DNA of 64,000 bases from Yersinia kristensenii (lineage in GTDB: Bacteria; Pseudomonadota; Gammaproteobacteria; Enterobacterales; Enterobacteriaceae): the NCBI RefSeq assembly GCF_900460525.1, contig NZ_UHIY01000001.1, forward strand, positions 2,108,001 to 2,172,000, read 5' to 3'. The position numbers and the translations under genes are program-made. The notes beneath the pieces were generated by a model. The model saw only the letters and a program-made list of their open reading frames with translations. It had not been told where the DNA came from and did not search any database. Below, piece by piece: positions 25,613 through 34,779 of the stretch (position 1 is its first letter; each line of letters starts with the position of its first letter).

Positions 25613-26660
25613 GTATTCCGGTAATCCGTTAATTACGCCCCAGGATATTACGCCCAGCCATCCGGGATTTAAGGTCGAATGTGCTTTTAACGCAGGGGTT
25701 ACCCAACTCGGCGATGAAACTATTATGCTGATTCGCATTGCGGAAAGTGTTATCTCTGAGAGCAAAGATACCACCCTCGTGCCTTTGCTTATGGAAGATA
25801 GTGGGCACTGGCAGGTTACAACTCGGTTATTCCGGCGTGATGATCCGGCCTACGATTTTAGTGATCCGCGGTTAATCACCGACATTGCTGACCCATCGAC
25901 GGTCTACCTGACCTCTCTTTCCCATCTGCGCGTAGCGAGAAGCCGTGACGGCGTTACTTTCATTGTTGACGATAAGCCCTTTATCTTCCCAGCGAATGGT
26001 TACGAAGCTTTTGGTTGTGAGGATGCCCGAATTACCCAAATTGACGACGCTTTTTATATTAACTATTCCGCTGTGTCTGCTAAGGGTATTTGCACCGCAT
26101 TGGCGGTCACCCACGACTTTACTGAGGTAGTACGCCTGGGGCTGATTTTCTGTCCGGATAATCGTGATGCCTGTCTTTTCCCAGAAAAAATCAATGGCAA
26201 ATACATGACATTACACCGTCCGGCTCCGAAACACTTCGGCAAACCTGAGATTTGGTTGGCCAGTTCTACGGATCTACTGCATTGGGGGGATCACCGACAC
26301 TTATTGGGGACATCGCAAGATCCTTGGGATGCTTTAAAACTAGGCGGTGGAGCGCAAATGCTGAAAACCGAAAAGGGATGGCTGCAAATTTATCATGGAG
26401 TTGATATTAACCAACGTTATTCCCTTGGTGCGCTATTGCTTGACCTGGAACAACCTACCAAAATTCTCGCAAAGTCACCGGTACCTTTGCTTCAACCGCA
26501 GGCACCTTATGAGCTTCACGGCTTTTTTGGTAATGTCGTCTTTACCTGTGGTGCATTAATTGGAAACGATACTTTGCGGGTCTATTACGGTGCGGCGGAC
26601 GAATGTATGTGTCTGGCTGAAATGCCTATGGCTCAATTATGGCAGCACCTGTCGGTGTAA
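25605..26660 (+). CDS. GH130 beta-mannoside-type phosphorylase
   Basis: GH130 enzymes cleave beta-mannosides with phosphate and release alpha-mannose 1-phosphate. The 351 residues form a five-bladed propeller pattern, with the catalytic Asp in FGCEDARIT (about residue 144) and the basic phosphate-site region FPEKINGKYMTLHRP (about 194-208) typical of the phosphorylase members rather than hydrolases. YHGVD near residue 266 is another family motif. It is cytoplasmic and overlaps the GH13 gene by 8 bp. Its product would feed the phosphomannomutase encoded on the other strand. Which GH130 subfamily, and thus which linkage, is not decided. Confidence 0.85.
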   Translation: MIRYSGNPLITPQDITPSHPGFKVECAFNAGVTQLGDETIMLIRIAESVISESKDTTLVPLLMEDSGHWQVTTRLFRRDDPAYDFSDPRLITDIADPSTVYLTSLSHLRVARSRDGVTFIVDDKPFIFPANGYEAFGCEDARITQIDDAFYINYSAVSAKGICTALAVTHDFTEVVRLGLIFCPDNRDACLFPEKINGKYMTLHRPAPKHFGKPEIWLASSTDLLHWGDHRHLLGTSQDPWDALKLGGGAQMLKTEKGWLQIYHGVDINQRYSLGALLLDLEQPTKILAKSPVPLLQPQAPYELHGFFGNVVFTCGALIGNDTLRVYYGAADECMCLAEMPMAQLWQHLSV

Positions 26661-26684
26661 TGACGAGATAAATATAAGGCTTTT

Positions 26685-27623
26685 ATGATGATACATAATA
26701 CACCCGCCAGCGTTGCCCAATTGCTCGCCAATTACCAGCAATGCACGTCTGATATTACCTACTCGACCGGAAAACTTGAGTTTACCGGTGTCGGTGATAA
26801 AGACATTTATAATATTACGGCTCCATTTACTTCCGCAGGGCAGGTAGTTATTGCCGGACGTGTTGAAGCCAGAGATTCCGAGCATTCGACTATTGTGTTT
26901 TTTAGTGAACATCAAAGTAAATGGAGACCGATTGCTGATGCGCCGACATTCCAGTTGCAGGATCCTTTCTTTACTCGGATTGAGGATGAACTGATTTTTG
27001 GCGGGGTCGAGATTAATCCACACCCTGACAATCCAGATAAACTCATCTGGCATACTGTATTTTACCGTGGCCGAGACATTCACTCATTAACCCGTTTTGC
27101 CTCGGGCCCTCCGGGGATGAAAGATATCCGTTTGTGCCATATTCAGCAGGGGCGTATCGGGGTATTTACTCGACCACAGGGTAATATTGGCGGTCGGGGT
27201 ACTATTGGGTATGTTGAGATAAATAACCTGGAAGCGTTAACACCGGAAACCATCGCCAGTGCTGAATTGTTTGATCAGCAGTTTGATACTGATGAATGGG
27301 GAGGAGTCAATGAAACTCATTTACTTCGCGACGGCACCATTGGGTTACTTTCCCATATTGCCTGTTTCGACCAACATGGAGGAAGGCACTACTATCCGGG
27401 AGTATTTATCTTCAACCCGGATACTAAAACCTACACATCAATAAAAATTATTGCGACTAGAAATAATCTGCTACCAGGTAGTGCTAAACGCCCGGATTTA
27501 GTGGATGTTATTTTCCCTGGAGGGCTAATTAAGCTCCCCGACAACCGCTGGCGATTATATGTTGGCGCCAGTGATGCCGAAGCGCATTGGATTGATATTA
27601 AGGATCCCTTTATCGGACTTTAA
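26685..27623 (+). CDS. DUF1861 family protein, putative glycoside-acting propeller
   Basis: The 312-residue cytoplasmic protein matches my recollection of DUF1861, a family of predicted five-bladed propellers related to the beta-fructosidase/GH43/GH130 fold and often found near sugar-cleaving genes. Visible features are the repeated blade strands, APTFQLQDPFF, EDELIFGGVEI, a conserved GGVNETHLL and ending FPGGLIKLPDNRWRLYVG. Carboxylates that could be catalytic exist, but I cannot assign them. It follows GH130 by 24 bp. It may be an accessory phosphorylase or hydrolase; the reaction is unknown. Confidence 0.7.
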   Translation: MMIHNTPASVAQLLANYQQCTSDITYSTGKLEFTGVGDKDIYNITAPFTSAGQVVIAGRVEARDSEHSTIVFFSEHQSKWRPIADAPTFQLQDPFFTRIEDELIFGGVEINPHPDNPDKLIWHTVFYRGRDIHSLTRFASGPPGMKDIRLCHIQQGRIGVFTRPQGNIGGRGTIGYVEINNLEALTPETIASAELFDQQFDTDEWGGVNETHLLRDGTIGLLSHIACFDQHGGRHYYPGVFIFNPDTKTYTSIKIIATRNNLLPGSAKRPDLVDVIFPGGLIKLPDNRWRLYVGASDAEAHWIDIKDPFIGL

Positions 27624-27744
27624 TTATCAGACAATATTAATCGCTTTTTAATTTCCTTAATGGATTAAACCTAATATCAATTATATTAGGTGGGATTCCT
27701 ATTATCTATCAAATGGGAAGACTGCCTGCTTACATGGAATGCAT

Positions 27745-28860
27745 ATGAGACACTCAAAATATTTTTACCTGTTTCTGATGGCAAGTATCTGTTCTGTTGC
27801 CCATGCGGATAATTCTCCGAATAGGGTAAAAACCAACAATGCCGAAAATAGCCCTATTTTTGCCGGTGACAAAATAAGGATAGTGAAAGACGGTGGTGAG
27901 ACGGTGGAAGCCGTTGTGGAGCTCAGCGATGATAATATTGGTATTGTGCGCATCCCTAAGAATGAAAAATCCTATTTTCATGGTAACTGGTTGGCTGAAT
28001 ATAAAATAGAACATTTCCGCAATGAGGGGCGCAGCACTAACTCTCGCCCGGTACATGAAAGGGTATTCGCTGACGGGCGAGTTAATTTTGGTGATACGGG
28101 TTGGAATACAGGATTTGTTCTTAAACAGGTGCAGTTTACCAGCGACTCGCGTAATGACAGTAATCATAAAGTCGATTTCCGCATGATAGAAATGGAAATC
28201 CGTCCTGCCTGGGCCAAAAGTATCGATAAACACTGGTTTATGTTCGAAGGGATCTATTTAGGTAAAACTGGTTACGAGAAAAATCGTACAACAGGCGGTG
28301 ATAACAATATTGGTGGCGATGGTTATGGCTTCCGGCCTTATTATCGTTATCAAATATCAGATAAAATGAGTGTGAATACCGATGTGAAAATGCTAGTAGA
28401 AGATAAAGACGCCCGTGGTGCTGATAATGGGCGGTTCCAGTTCTACGAAGCGCTTATTAATGTGAATTATAAAGTTGCAGATAATGTGTACGCGGGTCTT
28501 GAGTTATTCCGTAAAGAAGGTCAGGACTTTAATCATGACGGCGCAAAAACAGCGAATGTTCTGGAGCAGGAGCTTCGTCCTTGGGTTGCCGTTAATATAG
28601 GTAAAAATAACTTCCTGTTTAAAATGGAGCCGCAGTTAAGACGTATTGGTGGGCACGATGGCTACAGAGAAACCTCTAAAGCTCAAAAATATATATTTAA
28701 CTATAGCTATCCAATCGCCGATAGATTTTATTTGGTTGCCGAATATTTTTACCGAGTGGAGTATGATAAAAAATTCTGGGATCGCGGTGTCCGCGATGAG
28801 AAAAACTACAGTGATACGACCACTCATTTTGGTAAGTTAGGGGTTAACTATATTTTTTAA
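27745..28860 (+). CDS. Outer-membrane porin, OmpG-like
   Basis: The start at 27745 gives a signal peptide (KYFYLFLMASICSVAHA) and a 371-residue precursor. The mature part alternates short beta strands rich in Tyr, Trp and Asp with turns, and ends in GKLGVNYIF, an outer-membrane insertion signal with terminal Phe. Length and strand pattern resemble monomeric OmpG-type porins used for bulky oligosaccharides; in E. coli ompG also sits in a sugar ABC locus (ycj). An N-terminal domain of about 60 residues (IRIVKDGGETVEAVV) is not typical of OmpG. It likely lets the substrate cross the outer membrane. Confidence 0.75.
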   Translation: MRHSKYFYLFLMASICSVAHADNSPNRVKTNNAENSPIFAGDKIRIVKDGGETVEAVVELSDDNIGIVRIPKNEKSYFHGNWLAEYKIEHFRNEGRSTNSRPVHERVFADGRVNFGDTGWNTGFVLKQVQFTSDSRNDSNHKVDFRMIEMEIRPAWAKSIDKHWFMFEGIYLGKTGYEKNRTTGGDNNIGGDGYGFRPYYRYQISDKMSVNTDVKMLVEDKDARGADNGRFQFYEALINVNYKVADNVYAGLELFRKEGQDFNHDGAKTANVLEQELRPWVAVNIGKNNFLFKMEPQLRRIGGHDGYRETSKAQKYIFNYSYPIADRFYLVAEYFYRVEYDKKFWDRGVRDEKNYSDTTTHFGKLGVNYIF

Positions 28861-28912
28861 GTGACTGTATATAAATAACTTAAAATAAATAACTTAAAAT
28901 AAGAGAAATAAT

Positions 28913-30187
28913 ATGAAATTACTCAATACCCTGGTTTGTATCATTAGTTTGACGTCGTTTTGTTCCAATGCGAAGTTAGTTAATACCGATCATCTGGATG
29001 CTTTATATCAGAAGGTCACGGTGGCAAATAAAACAGAGCTGGGTCTCATTCATATCTATAGCGAGTTTCCCGATTACCGCTGGGTTAAAGATCCCATCGA
29101 AGGCGTATCTGCCATTGATGATGTTGCCCGCGCAGCTGTTTTTTATCAGCGTCAATACCAGATTACTGGTTCAGCAACTGATTTAGAAAAAGTAAAATCG
29201 TTGGTAGAGTTTATTCTCTATCTACGAGCAGATAATGGCTACTTTTATAATTTTATTTATCCTGATCATTCTATTAATAAAGAATATAAAACCAGTGTAG
29301 CTGAGCCAAATTGGTGGACATGGCGCGCGTTATGGGCGCTGACTCAGACTTACCCTACGTTGGTAAAAACTGATAGTGCATTGGCGGAAAGAACCCGTGA
29401 GACAATTTTTGCCACCATTGATGTTATTTATAAAGATTTTAACTTCAAACAAACCCAAGGTGAGAAAGAGGGCGTAGCGGTGCCTGAATGGCTGCCACAT
29501 ACTGCTGGAGACCAGGCATCGGTGTTATTGATGGCTCTGAGTGATGCACAGACTTTGGAAGCCAAACCAGAAATTGAAAAAATGATGCGTTCATTGGCTG
29601 CAGGCATCATGTTAATGCAAATTAAAGACACGTCTTCGCCAGTCCACGGTGCCTTTTTAAGTTGGCAAAATCTGTGGCATGGTTACGGCAATAGTCAGGC
29701 TTATGCTTTGCTGGTAGCAGGCAAAAGTCTGGGTGATCGGGAGATGATTAAAGCGGCCTTTACCGAACTGGACCACTTCCAGCCTTGGTTAATTAATAAT
29801 GGATTCTTAAATGAGTTTACCGTGCGGCAGCAGGGTGAAAAGGTCACATTAATTGAACAAAAGAAATTTTCCCAAATTGCTTATATTATTCGCCCTATGG
29901 TGTTTGCCAATATTAAAGCTTGGGAGATCTCTCGCGATGCTGTTTACCTGGAGCGAGCTGTCGATTTATCGCTGTGGTTCTTTAAAAACAATCCCGCACA
30001 GGCTCAAATGTATTACCCGGTAACAGGGATTTCTTTTGACGGTATCGATTCGGCCACCAAGGTGAATAAAAACTCGGGAGCAGAATCTACCATTGAAGCA
30101 TTGCTCACTCTTCAGCTGATTGAATCTGTCCCTGAGGCCAAACGTATGCTGGAATCGGCCCTTGAAAAGCTGAATATTGAGAAGTAA
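28913..30187 (+). CDS. Secreted alpha/alpha-barrel glycoside hydrolase-like protein
   Basis: The 424-residue protein has a signal peptide (KLLNTLVCIISLTSFCSNA) and is probably periplasmic. Its helical repeats with many Trp and Tyr (FYNFIYPDHS, NWWTWRALWAL, SWQNLWHGYGNSQAYAL, NKNSGAESTIEALLTLQL) match six-hairpin alpha/alpha-barrel glycosidases such as the GH76, GH88 and GH105 group. I cannot assign a family or catalytic acids; candidates are Asp in HTAGDQAS and Glu in GAESTIE. It is the last gene of the operon, 52 bp after the porin. It would trim the incoming polymer before uptake by the ABC system. Confidence 0.65.
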   Translation: MKLLNTLVCIISLTSFCSNAKLVNTDHLDALYQKVTVANKTELGLIHIYSEFPDYRWVKDPIEGVSAIDDVARAAVFYQRQYQITGSATDLEKVKSLVEFILYLRADNGYFYNFIYPDHSINKEYKTSVAEPNWWTWRALWALTQTYPTLVKTDSALAERTRETIFATIDVIYKDFNFKQTQGEKEGVAVPEWLPHTAGDQASVLLMALSDAQTLEAKPEIEKMMRSLAAGIMLMQIKDTSSPVHGAFLSWQNLWHGYGNSQAYALLVAGKSLGDREMIKAAFTELDHFQPWLINNGFLNEFTVRQQGEKVTLIEQKKFSQIAYIIRPMVFANIKAWEISRDAVYLERAVDLSLWFFKNNPAQAQMYYPVTGISFDGIDSATKVNKNSGAESTIEALLTLQLIESVPEAKRMLESALEKLNIEK

Positions 30188-31107
30188 TAGCAACATCACT
30201 TTGTAAATAGGATTCTGTTGTATTAAACGCTTGTCGGGTTGCATGTTATTTTAATCTGTGAGACCTGACGTTTTTGACCCGACAAGCTTTCAAATTCTGG
30301 ATACTCCTGTTGACAGGAGAAAAGAGAAAACAACCTATTTAAATAGTCTCAATAATAGATATATAAATACATCTCTTTTAGTTCACTATTATTCCCCTGC
30401 TATTGCTCCTATGCTCAGTGAGCATTTATTAATGTGTTGCCGTATTTTCTTGGCAATGAATATAGAATGAGTTTTTGCTAAGGTCGATACTGATGAGCGT
30501 ACTGGCATCGACAGCAGTTTAAGTTAGCAAAGATCACGCACCGCGCAGCCCAGAATGATACCGACAAAACCCAATACGCTTAGTATGACTTAAACCATAG
30601 CAAGAAAAATTTCACAGTAATGAGGAACAATCATTGATTGCACATTCATTAACCAAATTTTTGGGTGTAAATTTCATGATAAATTTAAAGCAGATAGTTG
30701 ATGCTGTTAAATGGCTTAGTGATGGAAACCGCAAAAGAATAGCAAGTGGAGGAAATTTATAAATAGAGAGCGAGTAGAAGAGTAAGAATCTAGTATTTTA
30801 TACTGCACTAGTGACTGTAAGCAGCATGTTAAATTAATGTATCCATCTTTCTGACTGATCTTCGCAATTTTCCCCAATAATTCATCAGGCTATAGTTTTC
30901 GTCATCTTTTGTTTATTAACATTAGAAAAACTAATCCTAAAAAAGGAATGTCGACCCCATTACATTTATTGAAATAAACAGCTGATCGCATGATCACTTG
31001 CATTGTTTTTTGCTGATAATGTCACATTAATCCAGTTTTTTGTGCCGTAGCATCCGTCGCATTGAATACATTGTTCTTAAATATATTATTCTGCAAGGCT
31101 ATTAAAA
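30188..31107. other. 920-bp gap between the sugar locus and tdcB
   Basis: An 11-bp inverted repeat, GCTTGTCGGGT at 30229-30239 and ACCCGACAAGC at 30277-30287, may be the end of the sugar operon transcript. A 70-codon frame at 30258-30470 has no family resemblance or ribosome-binding site. On the minus strand around 30518-30580 there is a short hydrophobic string (VLGFVGIILGCAVRDLC) that may be the tail of a lost gene. A possible 42-codon gene is listed separately. From 30760 to 31107 the DNA is AT-rich with no tdcA or tdcR gene. Confidence 0.4.
30634..30762 (+). CDS. Possible 42-residue small protein
   Basis: A TTG-started frame behind TGAGGAACAATCA (ribosome-binding site AGGA at workable distance) encodes a basic 42-residue peptide with KQIVDAVKWLSDGNRKRIA. 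Residue use looks coding-like, but I know no homologue and TTG starts are rare. It may also be the remnant of a longer gene. It lies alone between the sugar locus and tdcB. Confidence 0.25.
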   Translation: MIAHSLTKFLGVNFMINLKQIVDAVKWLSDGNRKRIASGGNL

Positions 31108-32100
31108 ATGAAAATTTACAGCAACTTACCAATAACAATAAATGATGTGATTGATGCACAAAAAAGATTGCAAGGACATATCTATAAAACCGGGTTAGCG
31201 AGGTCGAATTATCTGAGTGAGCGCTGTCATGGTGAGATTTATCTCAAGTTTGAGAATATGCAACGTACTGGGTCATTCAAGATCCGCGGGGCGTTTAATA
31301 AGCTCAGTTCACTCAGCGAAGAAGAAAGAAAACAGGGAGTCGTGGCTTGTTCGGCGGGTAACCATGCGCAAGGTGTATCTCTGTCTTGTGCCATGTTGGG
31401 GATTAACAGCAAGGTGGTCATGCCAAATTGCGCACCTAAATCAAAAATTGCGGCGACCAGTGAATACTCTGCTGAGGTGGTGCTCCATGGTGAGAACTTC
31501 AATGACACCATTGCTAAAGCCAGCGAAATTATTGAAATGGAAAATCGTATTTTTATCCACCCGTTTGATGACGAAAAAGTCATTGCCGGGCAGGGGACAA
31601 TAGGGCTGGAAATACTCGAAGATCTTTATGACGTCGATAATGTGATTGTACCCATTGGTGGTGGTGGATTAATTTCCGGTATTGCACTGGCGATTAAATC
31701 TATTAATCCGACAATTAATATCATTGGCGTACAGTCAGAAAATGTTCATGGCATGGCGGCATCCTATTATAGTGGCAGTATTACCAATCACCGAAAAGCC
31801 AGCACGCTAGCTGATGGTTGTGATGTCGCTCGCCCAGGTACTTTACCTTTCGAAATAGTTAAAGCACTGGTTACCGATATTATATTGGTCAGTGAAGATG
31901 AAATTAGAAGAAGTATGGTTGATCTTATTCAGCGTAATAAGATTATTACTGAGGGAGCAGGAGCATTGGCATCCGCAGCATTATTAAGCGGGAAGTTGAA
32001 AGATTATATTACGGGTAAAAAAACTGTCAGCCTTATATCAGGCGGGAATATTGATTTATCGCGCGTATCACAAATAACGGGACTAGGCAGTATTTCGTAA
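31108..32100 (+). CDS. tdcB: Catabolic threonine dehydratase
   Basis: TdcB deaminates L-threonine to 2-oxobutyrate (and serine to pyruvate) with pyridoxal phosphate as the first step of anaerobic threonine use. The 330 residues include the PLP lysine motif [13 protein letters not shown] (about 52-64), SAGNHAQGV, the glycine-rich phosphate loop [11 protein letters not shown] and a serine near the end in SLISGGNID. The length equals the short catabolic form without the C-terminal ACT regulatory domain of IlvA. It leads tdcBCDE, with 24 bp to tdcC. Confidence 0.95.
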   Translation: MKIYSNLPITINDVIDAQKRLQGHIYKTGLARSNYLSERCHGEIYLKFENMQRTGSFKIRGAFNKLSSLSEEERKQGVVACSAGNHAQGVSLSCAMLGINSKVVMPNCAPKSKIAATSEYSAEVVLHGENFNDTIAKASEIIEMENRIFIHPFDDEKVIAGQGTIGLEILEDLYDVDNVIVPIGGGGLISGIALAIKSINPTINIIGVQSENVHGMAASYYSGSITNHRKASTLADGCDVARPGTLPFEIVKALVTDIILVSEDEIRRSMVDLIQRNKIITEGAGALASAALLSGKLKDYITGKKTVSLISGGNIDLSRVSQITGLGSIS

Positions 32101-32124
32101 AATATATTAATAAGGAATTTATTA

Positions 32125-33453
32125 ATGCATATCGATAATGCTATTACAACCACAGTAGAAACAAAAACGTGGCGCAAATCAGACACAACTTGGACTTTGG
32201 GATTATTTGGTACAGCTATAGGGGCCGGGGTTTTATTCTTTCCTATCCGCGCGGGTTTTGGCGGGTTAATTCCTATTTTAATTATGTTGGTGTTGGCATA
32301 TCCCATCGCCTTCCTCTGCCACCGTGCACTTGCTCGCTTGTGTTTATCGGGTAGCAATTGTTCGGGCAATATCACTGAAACTGTCGAAGAACATTTTGGC
32401 AAAACCGGTGGTGTGGTCATTACCTTCTTGTATTTTTTTGCCATTTGTCCGCTGCTGTGGATTTATGGTGTGACTATCACTAATACCTTTATGACGTTCT
32501 GGGAAAACCAACTCCAATTACCACCGTTAAACCGGGGTGTGGTAGCACTAGCGCTGTTATTACTGATGGCCGTGGTGATTTACTTCGGTAAAGAACTGAT
32601 GGTTAATGTAATGAGTTTCCTGGTATTCCCGTTTATTGCTTGCCTGGTACTCATCTCACTCTCATTAATTCCTTACTGGAATGCCTCGGTTATTGAGCAA
32701 GTGGATTTGAGCCAGATTTCGCTGTTAGGGCACGACGGTATATTGGTGACAGTATGGTTGGGGATTTCCATTATGGTGTTCTCATTCAACTTCTCTCCGA
32801 TTGTTTCTTCTTTCGTGGTATCGAAACGTGAAGAATATGAACCGGAGTTTGGCCGTGAATATACTGAGAAGAAATGCTCTCAGATTATCAGTAGAGCCAG
32901 CATATTAATGGTAGCGGTGGTGATGTTCTTCGCCTTTAGCTGCCTATTTACTCTTTCACCACAAAATATGGCGGAAGCCAAGGCACAAAATATTCCAGTA
33001 TTGTCTTATCTGGCTAACCATTTCTCTTCGATGGCTGGTAATCGGTCGACGTTTTCAATCACTCTGGAATATGCAGCTTCGCTAATAGCACTCGTTGCTA
33101 TTTTTAAATCTTTCTTCGGACATTATCTCGGTACGTTGGAGGGTCTGAATGGCTTAGTGATTAAGTTCGGTTATAAGGGCGATAAAACAAAAATATCCAC
33201 CAGGAAGCTTAATCTAATCAGTATGTTCTTTATTATGGGATCAACTTGGTTAGTGGCCTATATCAATCCGAATATACTTGATTTAATTGAAGCTATGGGG
33301 GCACCAATTATTGCTTCGCTACTGTGCCTATTGCCTATGTACGCTATTCATAAATTACCCTCTCTGGCCCGTTTCAGAGGCCGGCCAGAAAACTATTTTG
33401 TCACTATCGTCGGTCTGCTGACCATCTTCAACATCGTCTACAAATTATTATAA
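32125..33453 (+). CDS. tdcC: Threonine/serine transporter TdcC
   Basis: TdcC imports L-threonine and L-serine with protons across the inner membrane. The 442-residue protein shows about eleven hydrophobic segments and the hydroxy/aromatic amino acid permease start [17 protein letters not shown]. The central [13 protein letters not shown] loop and the length are as in other TdcC proteins. It follows tdcB and precedes tdcD, supplying substrate for the operon. Confidence is high from family match and position. Confidence 0.95.
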   Translation: MHIDNAITTTVETKTWRKSDTTWTLGLFGTAIGAGVLFFPIRAGFGGLIPILIMLVLAYPIAFLCHRALARLCLSGSNCSGNITETVEEHFGKTGGVVITFLYFFAICPLLWIYGVTITNTFMTFWENQLQLPPLNRGVVALALLLLMAVVIYFGKELMVNVMSFLVFPFIACLVLISLSLIPYWNASVIEQVDLSQISLLGHDGILVTVWLGISIMVFSFNFSPIVSSFVVSKREEYEPEFGREYTEKKCSQIISRASILMVAVVMFFAFSCLFTLSPQNMAEAKAQNIPVLSYLANHFSSMAGNRSTFSITLEYAASLIALVAIFKSFFGHYLGTLEGLNGLVIKFGYKGDKTKISTRKLNLISMFFIMGSTWLVAYINPNILDLIEAMGAPIIASLLCLLPMYAIHKLPSLARFRGRPENYFVTIVGLLTIFNIVYKLL

Positions 33454-33507
33454 GTACGGCGCTAAAAGCCCGTGTTTTACCCAATAAAACACGGGCGGAG
33501 TAATCAC

Positions 33508-34728
33508 ATGACATTAAATCCTACAGTTTTGGTTATTAACTGTGGCTCATCATCCATTAAATTTTCAGTACTGACAGCCGACAATTGTGAAGCGGTAATC
33601 TCTGGGATTGCCGATGGTATTGGTACTGAAAAACCTTTTTTGCGGATTAATAGAGTCACTCAGTTTCAATTGGCTAAATGGAATTATTCTGACGCATTGG
33701 CTGCTATTGCGGATGAATTAGAGAAACGTGGTCTGGATAAATCAATTTCACTCATTGGCCACCGAATTGCCCATGGCGGCGAAATATTCAGTGAGTCGGT
33801 ATTGATTGATGATCGTGTCGTTGAGGAAATCAAAAAAGTTTCGCCGCTGGCTCCACTGCATAATTACGCCAATTTACACGGTGTTGAAGCCGCACGTCAG
33901 CTATTCCCTGGCATCAAGCAAGTGGCGGTATTTGATACCGGTTTTCATCAAACTTTAAAACCAGAGGCTTATCTCTATGCACTGCCTTACCGCTATTTCC
34001 GCGAGCAGGGAGTACGGCGCTATGGATTCCATGGAACTTCTTATCGTTATGTGGTCGGGGAAGCCGCGAGTTTTCTCGGATTTGACGGCAGCGATTGCGG
34101 TTTGATTATCGCTCATCTGGGTAATGGAGCGTCACTTTGTGCCGTTCAGGATGGCAAAAGCGTTGATACATCAATGGGTATGACACCACTGGAGGGGTTG
34201 ATTATGGGAACTCGCAGTGGTGACGTGGACTATGGCGCATTGGCCTACCTGGCGCGTCAAACCGGGCAGAGTCTGGAAGACTTGGACCATATGGTGAATA
34301 AAGAGTCTGGGTTACTGGGGATCTCCGGTCTATCCGCAGATATGCGCGTTTTGGAAAATGCCTATCATGAGGGACATGAAGGTGCACGTCTGGCGATAAA
34401 TACCTTTGTACACCGGTTGGCACGGCATATCGGCGGACACGCTAGCTCGCTACGCAAACTCGATGCTCTGATTTTTACGGGGGGCATCGGCGAAAACTCA
34501 TCTTTGATCCGGCAGTTAACACTGGAACATTTGGCTGTTTTTGGTATTGACATTGATCATGCCAAAAACAAGCGGTTACAGCATGGATCATCCCACGTCA
34601 TAACCACCGCACGCTCACGAGTCACCGCCGCAGTGATCCCCACTAATGAAGAAAAAATGATTGCGCTTGATGCTATTCGTCTTGGCTATGCACAACAGGG
34701 CACGGCGGTTCCTGAGGCTGTTTTTTAA
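33508..34728 (+). CDS. tdcD: Propionate/acetate kinase TdcD
   Basis: TdcD converts propionyl phosphate and ADP to propionate and ATP, the energy-yielding last step of threonine fermentation. The 406-residue protein carries acetokinase signatures: [15 protein letters not shown] near the start, [12 protein letters not shown] (about 179-190), AHLGNGAS (about 209-216) and TGGIGENS near residue 326. Start 33508 has GGAG 8 bp upstream; the open frame to 33472 would add 12 unrelated residues. It follows tdcC by 54 bp in the tdc operon. Confidence 0.95.
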   Translation: MTLNPTVLVINCGSSSIKFSVLTADNCEAVISGIADGIGTEKPFLRINRVTQFQLAKWNYSDALAAIADELEKRGLDKSISLIGHRIAHGGEIFSESVLIDDRVVEEIKKVSPLAPLHNYANLHGVEAARQLFPGIKQVAVFDTGFHQTLKPEAYLYALPYRYFREQGVRRYGFHGTSYRYVVGEAASFLGFDGSDCGLIIAHLGNGASLCAVQDGKSVDTSMGMTPLEGLIMGTRSGDVDYGALAYLARQTGQSLEDLDHMVNKESGLLGISGLSADMRVLENAYHEGHEGARLAINTFVHRLARHIGGHASSLRKLDALIFTGGIGENSSLIRQLTLEHLAVFGIDIDHAKNKRLQHGSSHVITTARSRVTAAVIPTNEEKMIALDAIRLGYAQQGTAVPEAVF

Positions 34729-34779
34729 CGGCCCGATCCATCAAGTAGCCCCTTATATCTTGTTTATTGGAGTTTGTTC

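Noticed and set aside
30258..30470. 70-codon plus-strand frame after the sugar locus
   Set aside because: No ribosome-binding site or known pattern; it overlaps an inverted repeat that looks like a transcript end.
30975..31000. Possible CRP site upstream of tdcB (TGATCGCATGATCA)
   Set aside because: Although palindromic, it fits the TGTGA-N6-TCACA consensus poorly when aligned, so I do not call it.
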